Positions 8,384 to 16,739 of a stretch of DNA of 64,000 bases are shown here, one piece after another. Position 1 is the first letter of the stretch; the number at the start of each line of letters is the position of its first letter. The notes below the pieces were generated by a model. The model was not told where the DNA came from, did no database searches, and saw only the letters and a list, made by a program, of their open reading frames with translations. Position numbers and translations under genes: made by a program. Source of the stretch: an uncultured Eubacteriales bacterium (GTDB taxonomy: Bacteria > Bacillota > Clostridia > Lachnospirales > Bianqueaceae); contig CACZRP010000090.1 in NCBI GenBank assembly GCA_902783575.1, positions 1-64,000 on the forward strand, in the 5' to 3' direction.

Positions 8384-8412
8384 ATTGTAACATTTTAACA
8401 AAGAAAAAACAA
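8384..8412 (-). promoter_or_regulatory. Sigma-A promoter of the sulfoquinovose operon
   Basis: On the minus strand, TTGTTT (8412-8407) and TACAAT (8389-8384) are 17 bp apart. The -35 box lies inside the downstream arm of the preceding gene's terminator. Confidence 0.75.
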
Positions 8413-8453
8413 GCAAACACGAAATATTTGTCATTTCGCACTTGCTTGTTTTT
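8404..8453 (-). terminator. Rho-independent terminator of the DUF885 gene
   Basis: On the minus strand, a stem built from AAACAAGCAA and GAAAT with their complements ends in a run of Ts. It sits 17 bp after the stop codon at 8470. Confidence 0.75.
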
Positions 8454-8469
8454 CATTAATAACTGTTAA

Positions 8470-10848
8470 TTACTGTTGATTCTGATCCTCACCCGTCTCA
8501 TCAGCCTGAGGCGCCGGCTGGACAGGTACCTGCTGGTAAACCTGCTGCTGATAAGGTGCCTGCTGATACGGCTGTTGTTGGTAAGCTCCCTGCTGATACG
8601 GCTGCTGCTGATAAGGGTTCTGCTGATACGGCATCTGCTGATTTGGCATCTGCTGATATTGTCCCTGCGGGTAAGGCTGCTGATTCGCTCCCTGTTGGTA
8701 GGGATTCTGCTGGTAGGGCATCGCCTGACCCTGCGGCTGATTGTAGAAGTTCTGCTGGTTCATCCACTGGATTCTCCGCATCTCCTCTTCCCTGCGGCGT
8801 TTGCCGCTGCGTTTTACAAGGACCACAATCAGAACAACCACTCCAATCACCACCACCAGGAAAATGATTCCCCCGATCAGCAGCGCTTTGCCGATTCTTT
8901 TCAGCATGTCCGCGGTTTCGCCGCCATCCCCGTCCAGCTGATCGATAATCCCGAAGGGATCCTCGGGATCTTCTGGAAACTCATAGTCTGAATCTTCTCC
9001 GTAGGTAATGGAAATCTCCGACTCCTCCTCCGGCACCGGCGTTCCCTGCTCTACCACAGGCACGCCGTAGGCTTCGATCTCGTAGGCCGCGTAGCTGCTG
9101 GGCACTTTGTAGCCCTGACGGGCGATGTAATTTTCCACATCCGCCTGGAGCATCTCGAACTGACGGGGACCGCCTTCCAGGAGCACCTCATGGAAGCCCA
9201 CCTCATCAAAGTACTGGCCCATGGCCTTCTGTGCCATGGCGCGCAGGTTCATAAAATAGGCATCGCCAAAGCCGTAGGAAATCATGGTGCCGGGCATGGA
9301 GCGCATCTGGTCATAGATTTCCTTCAGCTCCGCCGCGGTGTATCCGCCGCCATCGCCATTCATAAATTCGCCGAATTCCTTCAGATCCCAGCCCAGGCCG
9401 TTGATGCCAAACTCCATCAGCGCGTTGTACACGTAGCCATAATAGGTGTTGGCCTCCGCGTCCACGTAGGACATTTCGTCCAGGCCGGACTTGCGGATCA
9501 TCAGGTTTTCCACATACATGGCCCAGCCTTCCTGGTAGCCCATGACGGAAATGGCGGTGCGGATGGGATGGGGATTGGTGTTGTAATACCAGGTGAACTG
9601 ATACAGATGGCCCGGGAATCCCTCATGGGACAACGTCATATACAAATCATTGATATCATCCTGCACGGAGGAACCGTTGATCTTGATGGCATTTTCACTG
9701 ATATCGTCCAGGGGAGGCGTCAGGTAATAAGCCACCACCGAGGGATTTTCAATGCTCTTATCCAGATATTTGGCAGTGTAGTTGACGGTGGGACCCACGG
9801 GGAAGTCCTCCAGATGGGAGGACAGATAATCCAGAATCTCCTCCGCAGTGGAGAAGGGAACCGTGGCAGGCGCCTGGAAATCCCGGTTCTTCATATATGC
9901 CTTGCGGTAATACTGGAGCACATTGTCAATGGAGGCCTCGCAGTAATCGTACATTTCCTGAACGGTCATGTCCGCGCTGGCTTCGTATTTCGCCAGGGCC
10001 GCGTAGTACTCTTCTCCTCCGGGATAACCGCAGATACCCTTATCATTCTGACGGCTGCCCCGCAGGGTCTCCAGGTTTTCCGCAGCCTTCTCGTAGGCGG
10101 GAAGCACCTGATGCAGCACCAGGTCGGAGTTGCGGGTTTTGTAGGAGGCTTTCTCCTCATCGGAAAGGCCAGAGAAGGCATCTACATTTTCATCAAAAAT
10201 GACAATCAGCGGGTTTTCGGTGCCCTTGGCCACAAATTCACTGATCTCTGTGAGGGCTTCATCCAGGGTAGCGTCCGGCATGAAATAGCCCTCCGCCGCC
10301 TGATCCTTGGTGAAGGCCCACATCTCATCAATGAACCGGGGATAGTCCGCGATCAGCGTCAGATAATCCTCGAAATCTTCCTTCTCGTAGAACACGAACT
10401 CAGTGAAGTTGGTCACCAAGTTAGTGAGATAGCCGTTGTAGGGATTGAACAGCTCCTCAAACTGGGGATACTGATTCAGAATGACCATCTGCTCCAGGTA
10501 AAACATCAGTACATCATAGGTTTGCTGATTCTCTCTGGACAGGGCATCGTAGTTGAAGCCCTTCAGCTCATCGATGCTATCCTGATTGTCCTGGACGCCC
10601 AGGGCGTAATCCTCCTTGTTGATGGTACCCAAGGTCACCTCCGGCTTTTCAATGCCGTAGGCGCGGTAGTCGCGGACGCTGAAATGCATGTTCAGATAAT
10701 CCGCCTCCATGGTTTCCACCCATTCCTCTGTCAGCCAGGCCTCAAAGGCCTCATCCTCGCCGGCGGCCTTTGCTGGGGCGGGGAACAGCATGGTGAGAGC
10801 CATGCACAGACAGATCAGAAGGGCAAAAAACTTCGTGCTTTGTTTCAT
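8470..10848 (-). CDS. Secreted, membrane-anchored DUF885 (putative metallopeptidase) protein with PYQQ-rich tail
   Basis: The product has 792 residues: a signal peptide (about 1-29, ending PAKA), a DUF885 domain carrying HEGFPGH at 408-414 with GYQEGWAMYVE downstream, one transmembrane helix near 640-665, then a basic stop-transfer segment and a cytoplasmic tail of roughly 100 residues made of PYQQ/NPYQQ-type repeats. DUF885 proteins carry a HExxxxH-like zinc motif resembling that of M32-type peptidases, but few have been tested. The topology places the catalytic domain outside and the glutamine-rich tail inside. I chose the ATG at 10848, which has GGAGAAAG upstream and opens a clear signal peptide, over an upstream in-frame start. 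The gene follows the dCMP deaminase gene by 37 bp. Confidence 0.75.
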   Translation of the reverse strand: MKQSTKFFALLICLCMALTMLFPAPAKAAGEDEAFEAWLTEEWVETMEADYLNMHFSVRDYRAYGIEKPEVTLGTINKEDYALGVQDNQDSIDELKGFNYDALSRENQQTYDVLMFYLEQMVILNQYPQFEELFNPYNGYLTNLVTNFTEFVFYEKEDFEDYLTLIADYPRFIDEMWAFTKDQAAEGYFMPDATLDEALTEISEFVAKGTENPLIVIFDENVDAFSGLSDEEKASYKTRNSDLVLHQVLPAYEKAAENLETLRGSRQNDKGICGYPGGEEYYAALAKYEASADMTVQEMYDYCEASIDNVLQYYRKAYMKNRDFQAPATVPFSTAEEILDYLSSHLEDFPVGPTVNYTAKYLDKSIENPSVVAYYLTPPLDDISENAIKINGSSVQDDINDLYMTLSHEGFPGHLYQFTWYYNTNPHPIRTAISVMGYQEGWAMYVENLMIRKSGLDEMSYVDAEANTYYGYVYNALMEFGINGLGWDLKEFGEFMNGDGGGYTAAELKEIYDQMRSMPGTMISYGFGDAYFMNLRAMAQKAMGQYFDEVGFHEVLLEGGPRQFEMLQADVENYIARQGYKVPSSYAAYEIEAYGVPVVEQGTPVPEEESEISITYGEDSDYEFPEDPEDPFGIIDQLDGDGGETADMLKRIGKALLIGGIIFLVVVIGVVVLIVVLVKRSGKRRREEEMRRIQWMNQQNFYNQPQGQAMPYQQNPYQQGANQQPYPQGQYQQMPNQQMPYQQNPYQQQPYQQGAYQQQPYQQAPYQQQVYQQVPVQPAPQADETGEDQNQQ

Positions 10849-10885
10849 TACTCTTTCTCCTTGAAAAATAATCAGCGTCCTGAAC

Positions 10886-11374
10886 TCAGACCGTAAAGTT
10901 GATCTCCTTGCCGGAATTCTCATAAGCAATCAGCTCCACGCCGGCAGCATTCAAAATCATCCGGGAAGCGATGAACTTGTCCGTATGGGCATATTTGTCT
11001 GATTCGTAGATCAGGGTCCGGATGCCGGACTGGACAATGGCCTTGGCGCACTCATTGCAGGGGAAAAGGGTCACATAGAGCTTCGCTCCCTGCAGGGATC
11101 CGCCGCTGAAATTCAGAATCGCGTTTAATTCCGCATGCGTAACGTACATATATTTGGTATCCAGCTCCCGCTCCGCTTCCCTGGCCCAGGGGAATTCATC
11201 ATCAGAGCAGCCCCGGGGAAAACCGTTGTAGCCTATGGAAAGGATTTTATTGTCCTCTCCCACAATACAGGCTCCCACCTGGGTTCCCGGGTCTTTGGAT
11301 CTTAAAGCTGCCAGCTTGGCAATTCCCATAAAATATTCATCCCAGCTGATATAGTCCTGACGTTTTGATACCAT
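10886..11374 (-). CDS. Deoxycytidylate (dCMP) deaminase family protein
   Basis: This 162-residue zinc-dependent cytidine deaminase-fold protein has the zinc/proton-shuttle motif HAELNAILN and the second zinc motif PCNECAKAIV, and begins DYISWDEYFMGIAKLAALRSKDP as in dCMP deaminases (ComEB-like). It should convert dCMP to dUMP, feeding thymidylate synthesis. The ATG at 11374 follows AAGGAGG; an in-frame start 15 codons upstream lacks a good site. Transcription starts from the promoter at 11435-11463, and the DUF885 gene follows on the same strand. Confidence 0.88.
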   Translation of the reverse strand: MVSKRQDYISWDEYFMGIAKLAALRSKDPGTQVGACIVGEDNKILSIGYNGFPRGCSDDEFPWAREAERELDTKYMYVTHAELNAILNFSGGSLQGAKLYVTLFPCNECAKAIVQSGIRTLIYESDKYAHTDKFIASRMILNAAGVELIAYENSGKEINFTV

Positions 11375-11434
11375 GGCGGTCCTCCTTCGATGGTTGGGGG
11401 TATGGGGTCGTACGGGCATGTGATATTCTTATCC

Positions 11435-11463
11435 ATTATAGAAAAAACCACTGCGTTTGGCAA
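11435..11463 (-). promoter_or_regulatory. Sigma-A promoter for dCMP deaminase
   Basis: TTGCCA and TATAAT on the minus strand are 17 bp apart. The box overlaps the terminator hairpin of the upstream antiporter gene. Confidence 0.7.
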
Positions 11464-11471
11464 TGGTTTTT
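11442..11471 (-). terminator. Terminator of the CPA2 antiporter gene
   Basis: The minus-strand stem AACCATTGC / GCAGTGGTT (one G-T pair) has a five-base loop and a run of six Ts. It lies just past the stop at 11504. Confidence 0.65.
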
Positions 11472-11503
11472 CGAAGATTTGGTCAGGAAATAAGCGTATT
11501 CTG

Positions 11504-12817
11504 TTAGTGGCTGCGGACGATTTTCTCTTTCTTCTGGAAACGCTGACGGTGCACCGTATCGGAAGCCTTGGTTTCGATTTCGCCTGCCTTGCCCAGCGCC
11601 CACTTGGTAAGCATGGGGCCGAACAGCTCATAAACCAGAACACTGAACAGAATAATATTCCGGATGATGGCACCATGGGCCGGGCCCAGAGCCTGGGCGG
11701 AGACCACCATGCCCAGCGCCACACCGGCCTGGGGGAACAGGGTCACTCCCAGATAATCCACTACCTTCTTCTCGCACTTCATGGCCTTCGCGCTCAGTCT
11801 GGCGCCAAAATACTTACCCACGCAGCGCATAAGGATATACACAAGACCCACCACAATGGTCAGCGGAGACTTGAATACGGACAGCTCCAGCTCGGCACCG
11901 GACAGGACGAAGAATACCGCGTAAACCGGCGCGGTCCATTTGGCGGAACGCTGCATGATATCCACGGAATACTCGCTGAGGTTGCAGAAAATGGTACCCA
12001 GCATCATGCAGACGAGCAGTGAAGAAAAGCCGATTCTTACACCGCCGCCCAGTTCAAATTTCAGGGTGGACAGAGCAATGGTCATGATGACGAAGGCAAT
12101 GGTCAGGGACAGACGGTTGGAGTTGGAGAAGAACAGCTTTTCCAGCTTCGTCAGCAGCCATCCCATGATGGAACCCAGAATCAGAGAGAAGATAATCTCC
12201 AGGATGGGATTCAAGGCCACGGAAACAATGCTCAGAGAGCCGCCGTCAATGGCCTGGGCAATGCCGAAGGACACCGCGAAGACCACCAGACCCACGGCGT
12301 CATCCAGAGCAACGATGGGCAGCAGCAGGTCCGTCAGAGGACCCTTGGCCTTGTACTGACGGACAACCATCAATGTGGCGGCAGGGGCGGTGGCGGAAGC
12401 AATGGCACCCAGGGTAATGGCTACGGGCAGGGGCAGAATTTCAGGACCCAGCACAAAATGAAGGGCCACCAGAACTGCGTCCACCATCAGAGAAGCCAGG
12501 ACGGACTGGAAAATACCGATGACGGTAGCCGTCTTTCCGGTGTGTTTCAGCTGACCCAGCCGGAACTCGTTGCCGATATCAAAGGCGATGAAGCCCAGAG
12601 CCACACTGGAGATGACACTCACGCTCTCCACCTGCTCCACGGTGCCGAAGCCAAGACCCGGAACCTTCAGGGCACCCAGCACATAGGGTCCCACCAGGAC
12701 ACCGGCGATCAGAAATGCGGTAACATCAGGAAGACGAAGATTCATCTTCTTGAAAATACGGGTCATCATCAGACCCGCAAAGAGAGCAAATGCCGTTGAA
12801 AGCAACATGCTGTTCAT
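11504..12817 (-). CDS. CPA2-family cation:proton antiporter (Na+/H+ exchanger domain)
   Basis: This 437-residue membrane protein has about twelve hydrophobic segments. Family signatures are LPDVTAFLIAGVLVGPYVLG near the N-terminus, GFIAFDIGNEF (the unwound helix region), ASATAPAATLMVVRQYKAKGP and VALDDAVGLVVFA, whose Asp pair forms the ion-binding site in this family. It lacks the C-terminal TrkA-N/KefC-type regulatory domain and ends in a short basic tail. The likely role is exchange of Na+ or K+ for protons. The gene is monocistronic, with a TTGCTT-17-TAGAAT promoter at 12857-12885 and its own terminator. The start at 12817 has AAGGG at somewhat long spacing, so a downstream Met three codons later is possible. 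Confidence 0.85.
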   Translation of the reverse strand: MNSMLLSTAFALFAGLMMTRIFKKMNLRLPDVTAFLIAGVLVGPYVLGALKVPGLGFGTVEQVESVSVISSVALGFIAFDIGNEFRLGQLKHTGKTATVIGIFQSVLASLMVDAVLVALHFVLGPEILPLPVAITLGAIASATAPAATLMVVRQYKAKGPLTDLLLPIVALDDAVGLVVFAVSFGIAQAIDGGSLSIVSVALNPILEIIFSLILGSIMGWLLTKLEKLFFSNSNRLSLTIAFVIMTIALSTLKFELGGGVRIGFSSLLVCMMLGTIFCNLSEYSVDIMQRSAKWTAPVYAVFFVLSGAELELSVFKSPLTIVVGLVYILMRCVGKYFGARLSAKAMKCEKKVVDYLGVTLFPQAGVALGMVVSAQALGPAHGAIIRNIILFSVLVYELFGPMLTKWALGKAGEIETKASDTVHRQRFQKKEKIVRSH

Positions 12818-12856
12818 ATATCAGAAAACCCTTCTTTCTTTAAAGTCCAAGCAGAT

Positions 12857-12885
12857 ATTCTACCACCTTTCCGCGGTAAAAGCAA
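12857..12885 (-). promoter_or_regulatory. Promoter for the CPA2 antiporter
   Basis: TTGCTT (12885-12880) and TAGAAT (12862-12857) on the minus strand are 17 bp apart. Confidence 0.6.
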
Positions 12886-12899
12886 ATGAAATCAGAGAA

Positions 12900-12955
12900 A
12901 AACCCCCACAAATCTGTCCTGAAAACCAATGACGGATTTGTGGGGTTTTCTATGG
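12900..12955. terminator. Bidirectional terminator beside the larC remnant
   Basis: CCCCACAAATC and GATTTGTGGGG form an 11-bp stem with T-runs on both sides. It follows the larC remnant on the minus strand. Confidence 0.7.
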
Positions 12956-12966
12956 GTCCGAAATTC

Positions 12967-13047
12967 TTACCTGGTCTTTCTCCAGGCCTCTTCTGCGATT
13001 TTCCGGGCCTCCCGGACGTCGGGATTACGCTGAGCGCATTGCAAAAA
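12967..13047 (-). pseudogene. larC: Remnant of a larC 3' end
   Basis: The minus strand reads RNPDVREARKIAEEAWRKTR then TAA, almost identical to the last residues of the intact LarC ending at 15372. Bases 12962-13004 are identical to 15367-15409 (43 of 43), and weaker similarity continues into the non-coding flank (12931-12961 against 15337-15366). No complete gene is attached to this copy. The two copies bracket the AT-rich insert with the lipoprotein and protease genes. Confidence 0.8.
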
Positions 13048-13052
13048 TATAA

Positions 13053-14042
13053 TCAGTCGTCAAAATGATTGTAAAGCAAGTGACTGTTTCCTTCTTCGAG
13101 CTGATAAATTCCCCGATAAAAGTCAGAGAAAGCAAACAGATTAGATGCATCCTTTACCGAAAAACGGTTGACATTTATCAGATACTGTTCTCCTTCTGTC
13201 ATCGGCTGCTGGGTAAGCCCATAAGTTAATTCATGCTGATTCTCAGGATCAAAATTGGCAAAGGGAAGAAGGATACGAATTGTATCCGAAGTAATCAGAT
13301 CCTCACCCTTCTCTATCTCATCGATATAGAATTCTCCAATCGTATATACCCCTGTTGGATTGGATCTGATATCCGTGATCTGCAAATAGCTTTGCGGAAG
13401 CTGATCTGCTTTTCTCACCTCCATGGACATCAGTGTTCCTTTTATCCTGATCATCGCATTGTTTTCAGCTTCTTTCTCCGAGAGCATATCAGGATACTCG
13501 ACAAATGTTTTTAATTCGGGAATGATTCCCTCCCCCTGACTATTAGATGTCACTCCTCGCTTTTCCCCTTGAAATCCACTGTATACATAAACTGAATAGG
13601 CCAAAGGGTCATGCGGAATGGTTATTTTATCCACATGAAGTGCAGCTTCCTCTTCGTTCTGCATGGGATACAGCTTGTTTTTATATAGTAAGTAAAGCGC
13701 TGTCTTTCCCCCAGTTTCACAAGCAGCCAAATCGATTCTGCTGATTTTCTTTCCTTCATGAATCATGATGTAAATAGGATATGGATACATTATGATATTT
13801 TTATTGTATGGCTCGCCGAGCGGACAATTAAGATATGCCAACATTCGGGGAAACAATTCGCTCTCCTGAGATACCTGAATCGTTTGTGAGTATTCTTCGC
13901 AAGTATAAGTCACATCAATTTGTGTTACGGAATCCACATCGATTCCCTGAAGTGAGAAGGTATCGTTTGCAGGATTTTCACGACATCCACTCAGAACAAC
14001 AAGCAGAATGACCAAGCTTACACTAAGAAACGTTGCTTTCAT
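13053..14042 (-). CDS. Putative lipoprotein of unknown function
   Basis: The 329-residue protein has a type II signal peptide with lipobox LSGC at about 17-20, so it should be anchored outside the membrane. The first part (about 30-160) has no recognisable domain. The second part (about 185-325) contains IRIKGTLMSMEV, GEFYIDEIEKG and MTEGEQYLINVNRF, then YRGIYQL, a beta-rich pattern that also occurs in the first half of the neighbouring protease. It is coded 27 bp downstream of that protease gene, in visibly more AT-rich DNA than the flanks, and both probably form one operon. A GGGAG site precedes the ATG at 14042. I do not recognise a family name; immunity, chaperone or sensor roles for the protease are speculation. 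Confidence 0.7.
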   Translation of the reverse strand: MKATFLSVSLVILLVVLSGCRENPANDTFSLQGIDVDSVTQIDVTYTCEEYSQTIQVSQESELFPRMLAYLNCPLGEPYNKNIIMYPYPIYIMIHEGKKISRIDLAACETGGKTALYLLYKNKLYPMQNEEEAALHVDKITIPHDPLAYSVYVYSGFQGEKRGVTSNSQGEGIIPELKTFVEYPDMLSEKEAENNAMIRIKGTLMSMEVRKADQLPQSYLQITDIRSNPTGVYTIGEFYIDEIEKGEDLITSDTIRILLPFANFDPENQHELTYGLTQQPMTEGEQYLINVNRFSVKDASNLFAFSDFYRGIYQLEEGNSHLLYNHFDD

Positions 14043-14069
14043 AGAAATCTCCCGAAATCATATCGTACG

Positions 14070-15089
14070 TTACGGACTACCATATAATAAATACAATCCA
14101 TTTGTCTTATCAAACGTTCTAGGTGTATTATAACTACTCATAAAGTTGGATGCATCACTTTGCATGATTGCTGTATATCCGTCAAAATGACCATCGATCC
14201 CTAACGCATGACCTGCTTCATGGCAAACTATGGCCTTGTATTCGAAAGTTGATAAATCATACATGTTGGAATGATTCAATGAAACATATGCATTTCCCAA
14301 TCCTGTACCAGAATTATTACTAACAGCTACCGTTTTTGCATACCAACCTACGTCACCATAAACGTTTTCTCTAATTTGAACTTGTGTTGACATGCTAGAA
14401 GTATAAGAGTATGTAAACTCCGAATAATTCCAACTAGTAAAAGCTTGGGAAACAGCAGAGGGATATGTAACTCCAGAGTAACAAAAATTAGCGTAATTTG
14501 AAGACCAAGCAATAGGCAAACTTGGCCATCCAGAATAATTATTATCTACCCCGCTTCGTAATAAATCACTCTCACGAATCGAGCCTTTATAAGCAAGGAA
14601 TTGTGTTACATCATCCCCGGAAGAAATTGCATCTGGTTGGTAAATACCTTGAGTCCCTCCAGAAATCAAATAATACTGACCAAAAACTTGATCTGGTTCT
14701 GAAAGTTGCAAAAATAATAAATATTCATTTCCTGATTCAAGGAGAGGTGCTCCATGTATAGGCACAGTCGTATAATCATTAAGTGTTCCGCCAGTTTGTA
14801 CTATTTCTACTGCATCATTAATCACGTTCTTAGAAGATGTTTTATACACGCACTCCACTTTTACATAACTTCTACTAAACACAAGATCGCATCTCAATTC
14901 GGGTTCTTGAGATAGAACCTTTCCTTTAATGACTAAATCAGAAGCCTGATATAGTTCATCTCTTGAATTAAATTGTTTTTCCCATGATGCACAAGAAAGA
15001 CAGACATTAGAAGGTTCTTTTCTCTCTTTATTTCCTAACAGGGACAAAAATAAGGCAACAATAATCAAAGAAGCAATAACCTTTTTCAT
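14070..15089 (-). CDS. Secreted metzincin-type (matrixin-like) zinc metalloprotease
   Basis: This 339-residue protein has an N-terminal hydrophobic signal segment (about 3-19). An N-terminal domain (about 30-175) has the pattern LVIKGKVLS, LLESGNEYLLFLQL and GGTQGIYQ. The C-terminal catalytic domain carries HEAGHALGIDGH, whose zinc histidines are about 290, 294 and 300, followed by a likely Met-turn, AIMQ, at about 308-311. That arrangement defines the metzincin clan, closest to M10 matrixins. The glutamate of HExxH is present, so it should be active. ATG 15089 is chosen because AAGGAG lies six bases upstream. It has its own promoter at 15174-15202 and sits in an AT-rich insert between two copies of the larC 3' end. 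The substrate is unknown. Confidence 0.82.
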   Translation of the reverse strand: MKKVIASLIIVALFLSLLGNKERKEPSNVCLSCASWEKQFNSRDELYQASDLVIKGKVLSQEPELRCDLVFSRSYVKVECVYKTSSKNVINDAVEIVQTGGTLNDYTTVPIHGAPLLESGNEYLLFLQLSEPDQVFGQYYLISGGTQGIYQPDAISSGDDVTQFLAYKGSIRESDLLRSGVDNNYSGWPSLPIAWSSNYANFCYSGVTYPSAVSQAFTSWNYSEFTYSYTSSMSTQVQIRENVYGDVGWYAKTVAVSNNSGTGLGNAYVSLNHSNMYDLSTFEYKAIVCHEAGHALGIDGHFDGYTAIMQSDASNFMSSYNTPRTFDKTNGLYLLYGSP

Positions 15090-15173
15090 TTTCAACTCCT
15101 TTTCTTATTTCGTTCAAGTAAAATCCACAATCAACCTCTGTCAGTATTTCCGTAAAGCACTTGTCCTACTATC

Positions 15174-15202
15174 AGTATACTCTTTATTCATACAAAAAAC
15201 AA
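15174..15202 (-). promoter_or_regulatory. Promoter for the metalloprotease-lipoprotein pair
   Basis: TTGTTT (15202-15197) and TATACT (15179-15174) on the minus strand are 17 bp apart. Confidence 0.7.
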
Positions 15203-15275
15203 TATCTTTTACGTATGCTGCGGGGTTGTTTCATGATGTTCTGAAAATACGTTTTTAGCTGATTTTTCAATGAGA

Positions 15276-15330
15276 ATGCTCCCCCTACGAGAGACAGTGT
15301 TTTTTTCACTGTCTCTCGTAGGGGGAGCAT
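15276..15330. repeat. Perfect 24-bp inverted repeat with T7 loop
   Basis: Arms 15276-15299 and 15307-15330 are exact reverse complements over 24 bp, separated by seven Ts. Neither strand has a T-tract after the stem, so it is not a standard terminator. It sits at the border between larC and the AT-rich insert. Confidence 0.9.
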
Positions 15331-15371
15331 ATCAGTGATGGATTTATAGGGTTTTAATGGATCCGGAATTC

Positions 15372-16724
15372 TTACCTGGTCTTTCTCCAGGCCTCTTCTG
15401 CGATTTTCCTTGCTTCTCTGAGATTGATATTCTGCTCTTTCGCAATGCGGGAAAGATCGTCAAATTCGAACTTTTCTCTTTCAGTATCGTAACCCGCTAC
15501 CTTTTTCAGCCGCACGGGACCATAGGGGGTTTCCACGGTTTCAAATTCCCGCTTCAGCACATTGCGGTAGGTAACCGCCTCCCGGACGCCAATGGTGGTG
15601 GTATGCTTGAAGATCACCTTCACCAGATCCGCCTTCTGTTTTTCGGAGCAGATCACCCGCAGCAGGGTTCCGGGACGGTTCTTCTTCATGCCGATGGCAA
15701 TGGTGTATACCTCGGAGGCTCCCGCCTCAAAGAGGCGCTCCATGGCAAAGCCCAGTTCCTCCGCCGTCATATCATCCACATTGCAGGAGAGCTCCAGCAC
15801 CACATCCTCGGGCGTTTTGCCGGAGGGAATCACGGTTCTCTGAACCGCGGTCTCTGGTGCGTGGAATTCGGGCTGTCCCGCCACAGCGGGTTCCATGGTC
15901 TCGCCCAGAAGAAGCCTCACGCAGTTGGCCCGGGGGAAATCCTTCTTGCCCATGCCGTATCCGATGGCGGACACGCTCATGGTGGGCATCACATCAAAGC
16001 GGTTGACAAAATGCTTCAGCAGCGCAGCGCCGGTGGGGGTGCAGAGCTCGCCCCGGATATCGGTGCTGTAAATGGGCATGTCCTTCAGAATCAGGGCAGT
16101 GGCCGGAGCCGGCACCGGCAGGATTCCGTGGGCGCATTTCACGGTGCCGCTGCCCACATGCACAGGGCTGGCAATAATCTGATCCACCTTCAGGTTGTTG
16201 ATCAGATAGCTCACCGCCACCACATCCGCCACCGCGTCCATGGTGCCTACCTCGTGGAAGTGAATCTGGTCCATGCTCTGACCATGCACCTGGCTCTCCG
16301 CCTCAGCGATAATGCGGTAAACCGCCAGCACATCCTTCTCTACCTTCTCCGGCAGATGCAGATCCCACACGATATGCTCGATGGCATGCATGCCGGTATG
16401 GGTATGGCTGTGGCCGCCATGGGAATGTTCATGCTCATGGTCGTGCTCATGATGATGGTCATGCTCGTGTTCATGGTCATGCTCGTCGTCATGATGATGA
16501 TCATGCAGATGCTCATCCTCTTCGATGCCGTTCACCTTCACGGACATGTGGGAGCCAGTGATGCCGCATTTGACAGCCTTCTCCAGCTCGTAGGTCACGC
16601 CGGGAATCTTCAGGGCGTTCAGCCTGGCCACATAAGCGGCCTTCAGGGGGGAAAGGTCCAGCAGAGCCGCCGTCAGCATATCGCCGGCCGCACCCATGCC
16701 GCAGTCAATATACAGAGTTTTCAT
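15372..16724 (-). CDS. larC: Nickel-pincer cofactor synthase LarC
   Basis: This 450-residue protein (DUF111) starts MKTLYIDCGMGAAGDM, the CTP/nickel-binding N-terminal signature. LarC inserts nickel into the pyridinium dithiocarboxylic acid mononucleotide used by lactate racemase and related enzymes. A histidine/acidic tract at about 75-110 (many HDH, EHEH and HHH groups) probably stores nickel. IHFHEVGTMDAVADVV and GELCTPTGAALL are further family blocks. The gene is one uninterrupted frame, unlike the Lactobacillus gene, which needs a frameshift. It is last in an operon with a CbiMNQO nickel/cobalt transporter, 15 bp behind cbiO; larA, larB and larE are not in the window. ATG 16724 has GGAG six bases upstream. 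Confidence 0.92.
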   Translation of the reverse strand: MKTLYIDCGMGAAGDMLTAALLDLSPLKAAYVARLNALKIPGVTYELEKAVKCGITGSHMSVKVNGIEEDEHLHDHHHDDEHDHEHEHDHHHEHDHEHEHSHGGHSHTHTGMHAIEHIVWDLHLPEKVEKDVLAVYRIIAEAESQVHGQSMDQIHFHEVGTMDAVADVVAVSYLINNLKVDQIIASPVHVGSGTVKCAHGILPVPAPATALILKDMPIYSTDIRGELCTPTGAALLKHFVNRFDVMPTMSVSAIGYGMGKKDFPRANCVRLLLGETMEPAVAGQPEFHAPETAVQRTVIPSGKTPEDVVLELSCNVDDMTAEELGFAMERLFEAGASEVYTIAIGMKKNRPGTLLRVICSEKQKADLVKVIFKHTTTIGVREAVTYRNVLKREFETVETPYGPVRLKKVAGYDTEREKFEFDDLSRIAKEQNINLREARKIAEEAWRKTR

Positions 16725-16739
16725 TCTAATCTCCAATCC

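Noticed and set aside
11508-12799. Plus-strand frames opposite the CPA2 antiporter
   Set aside because: They are shadow frames; the minus-strand protein has clear family motifs and membrane segments.
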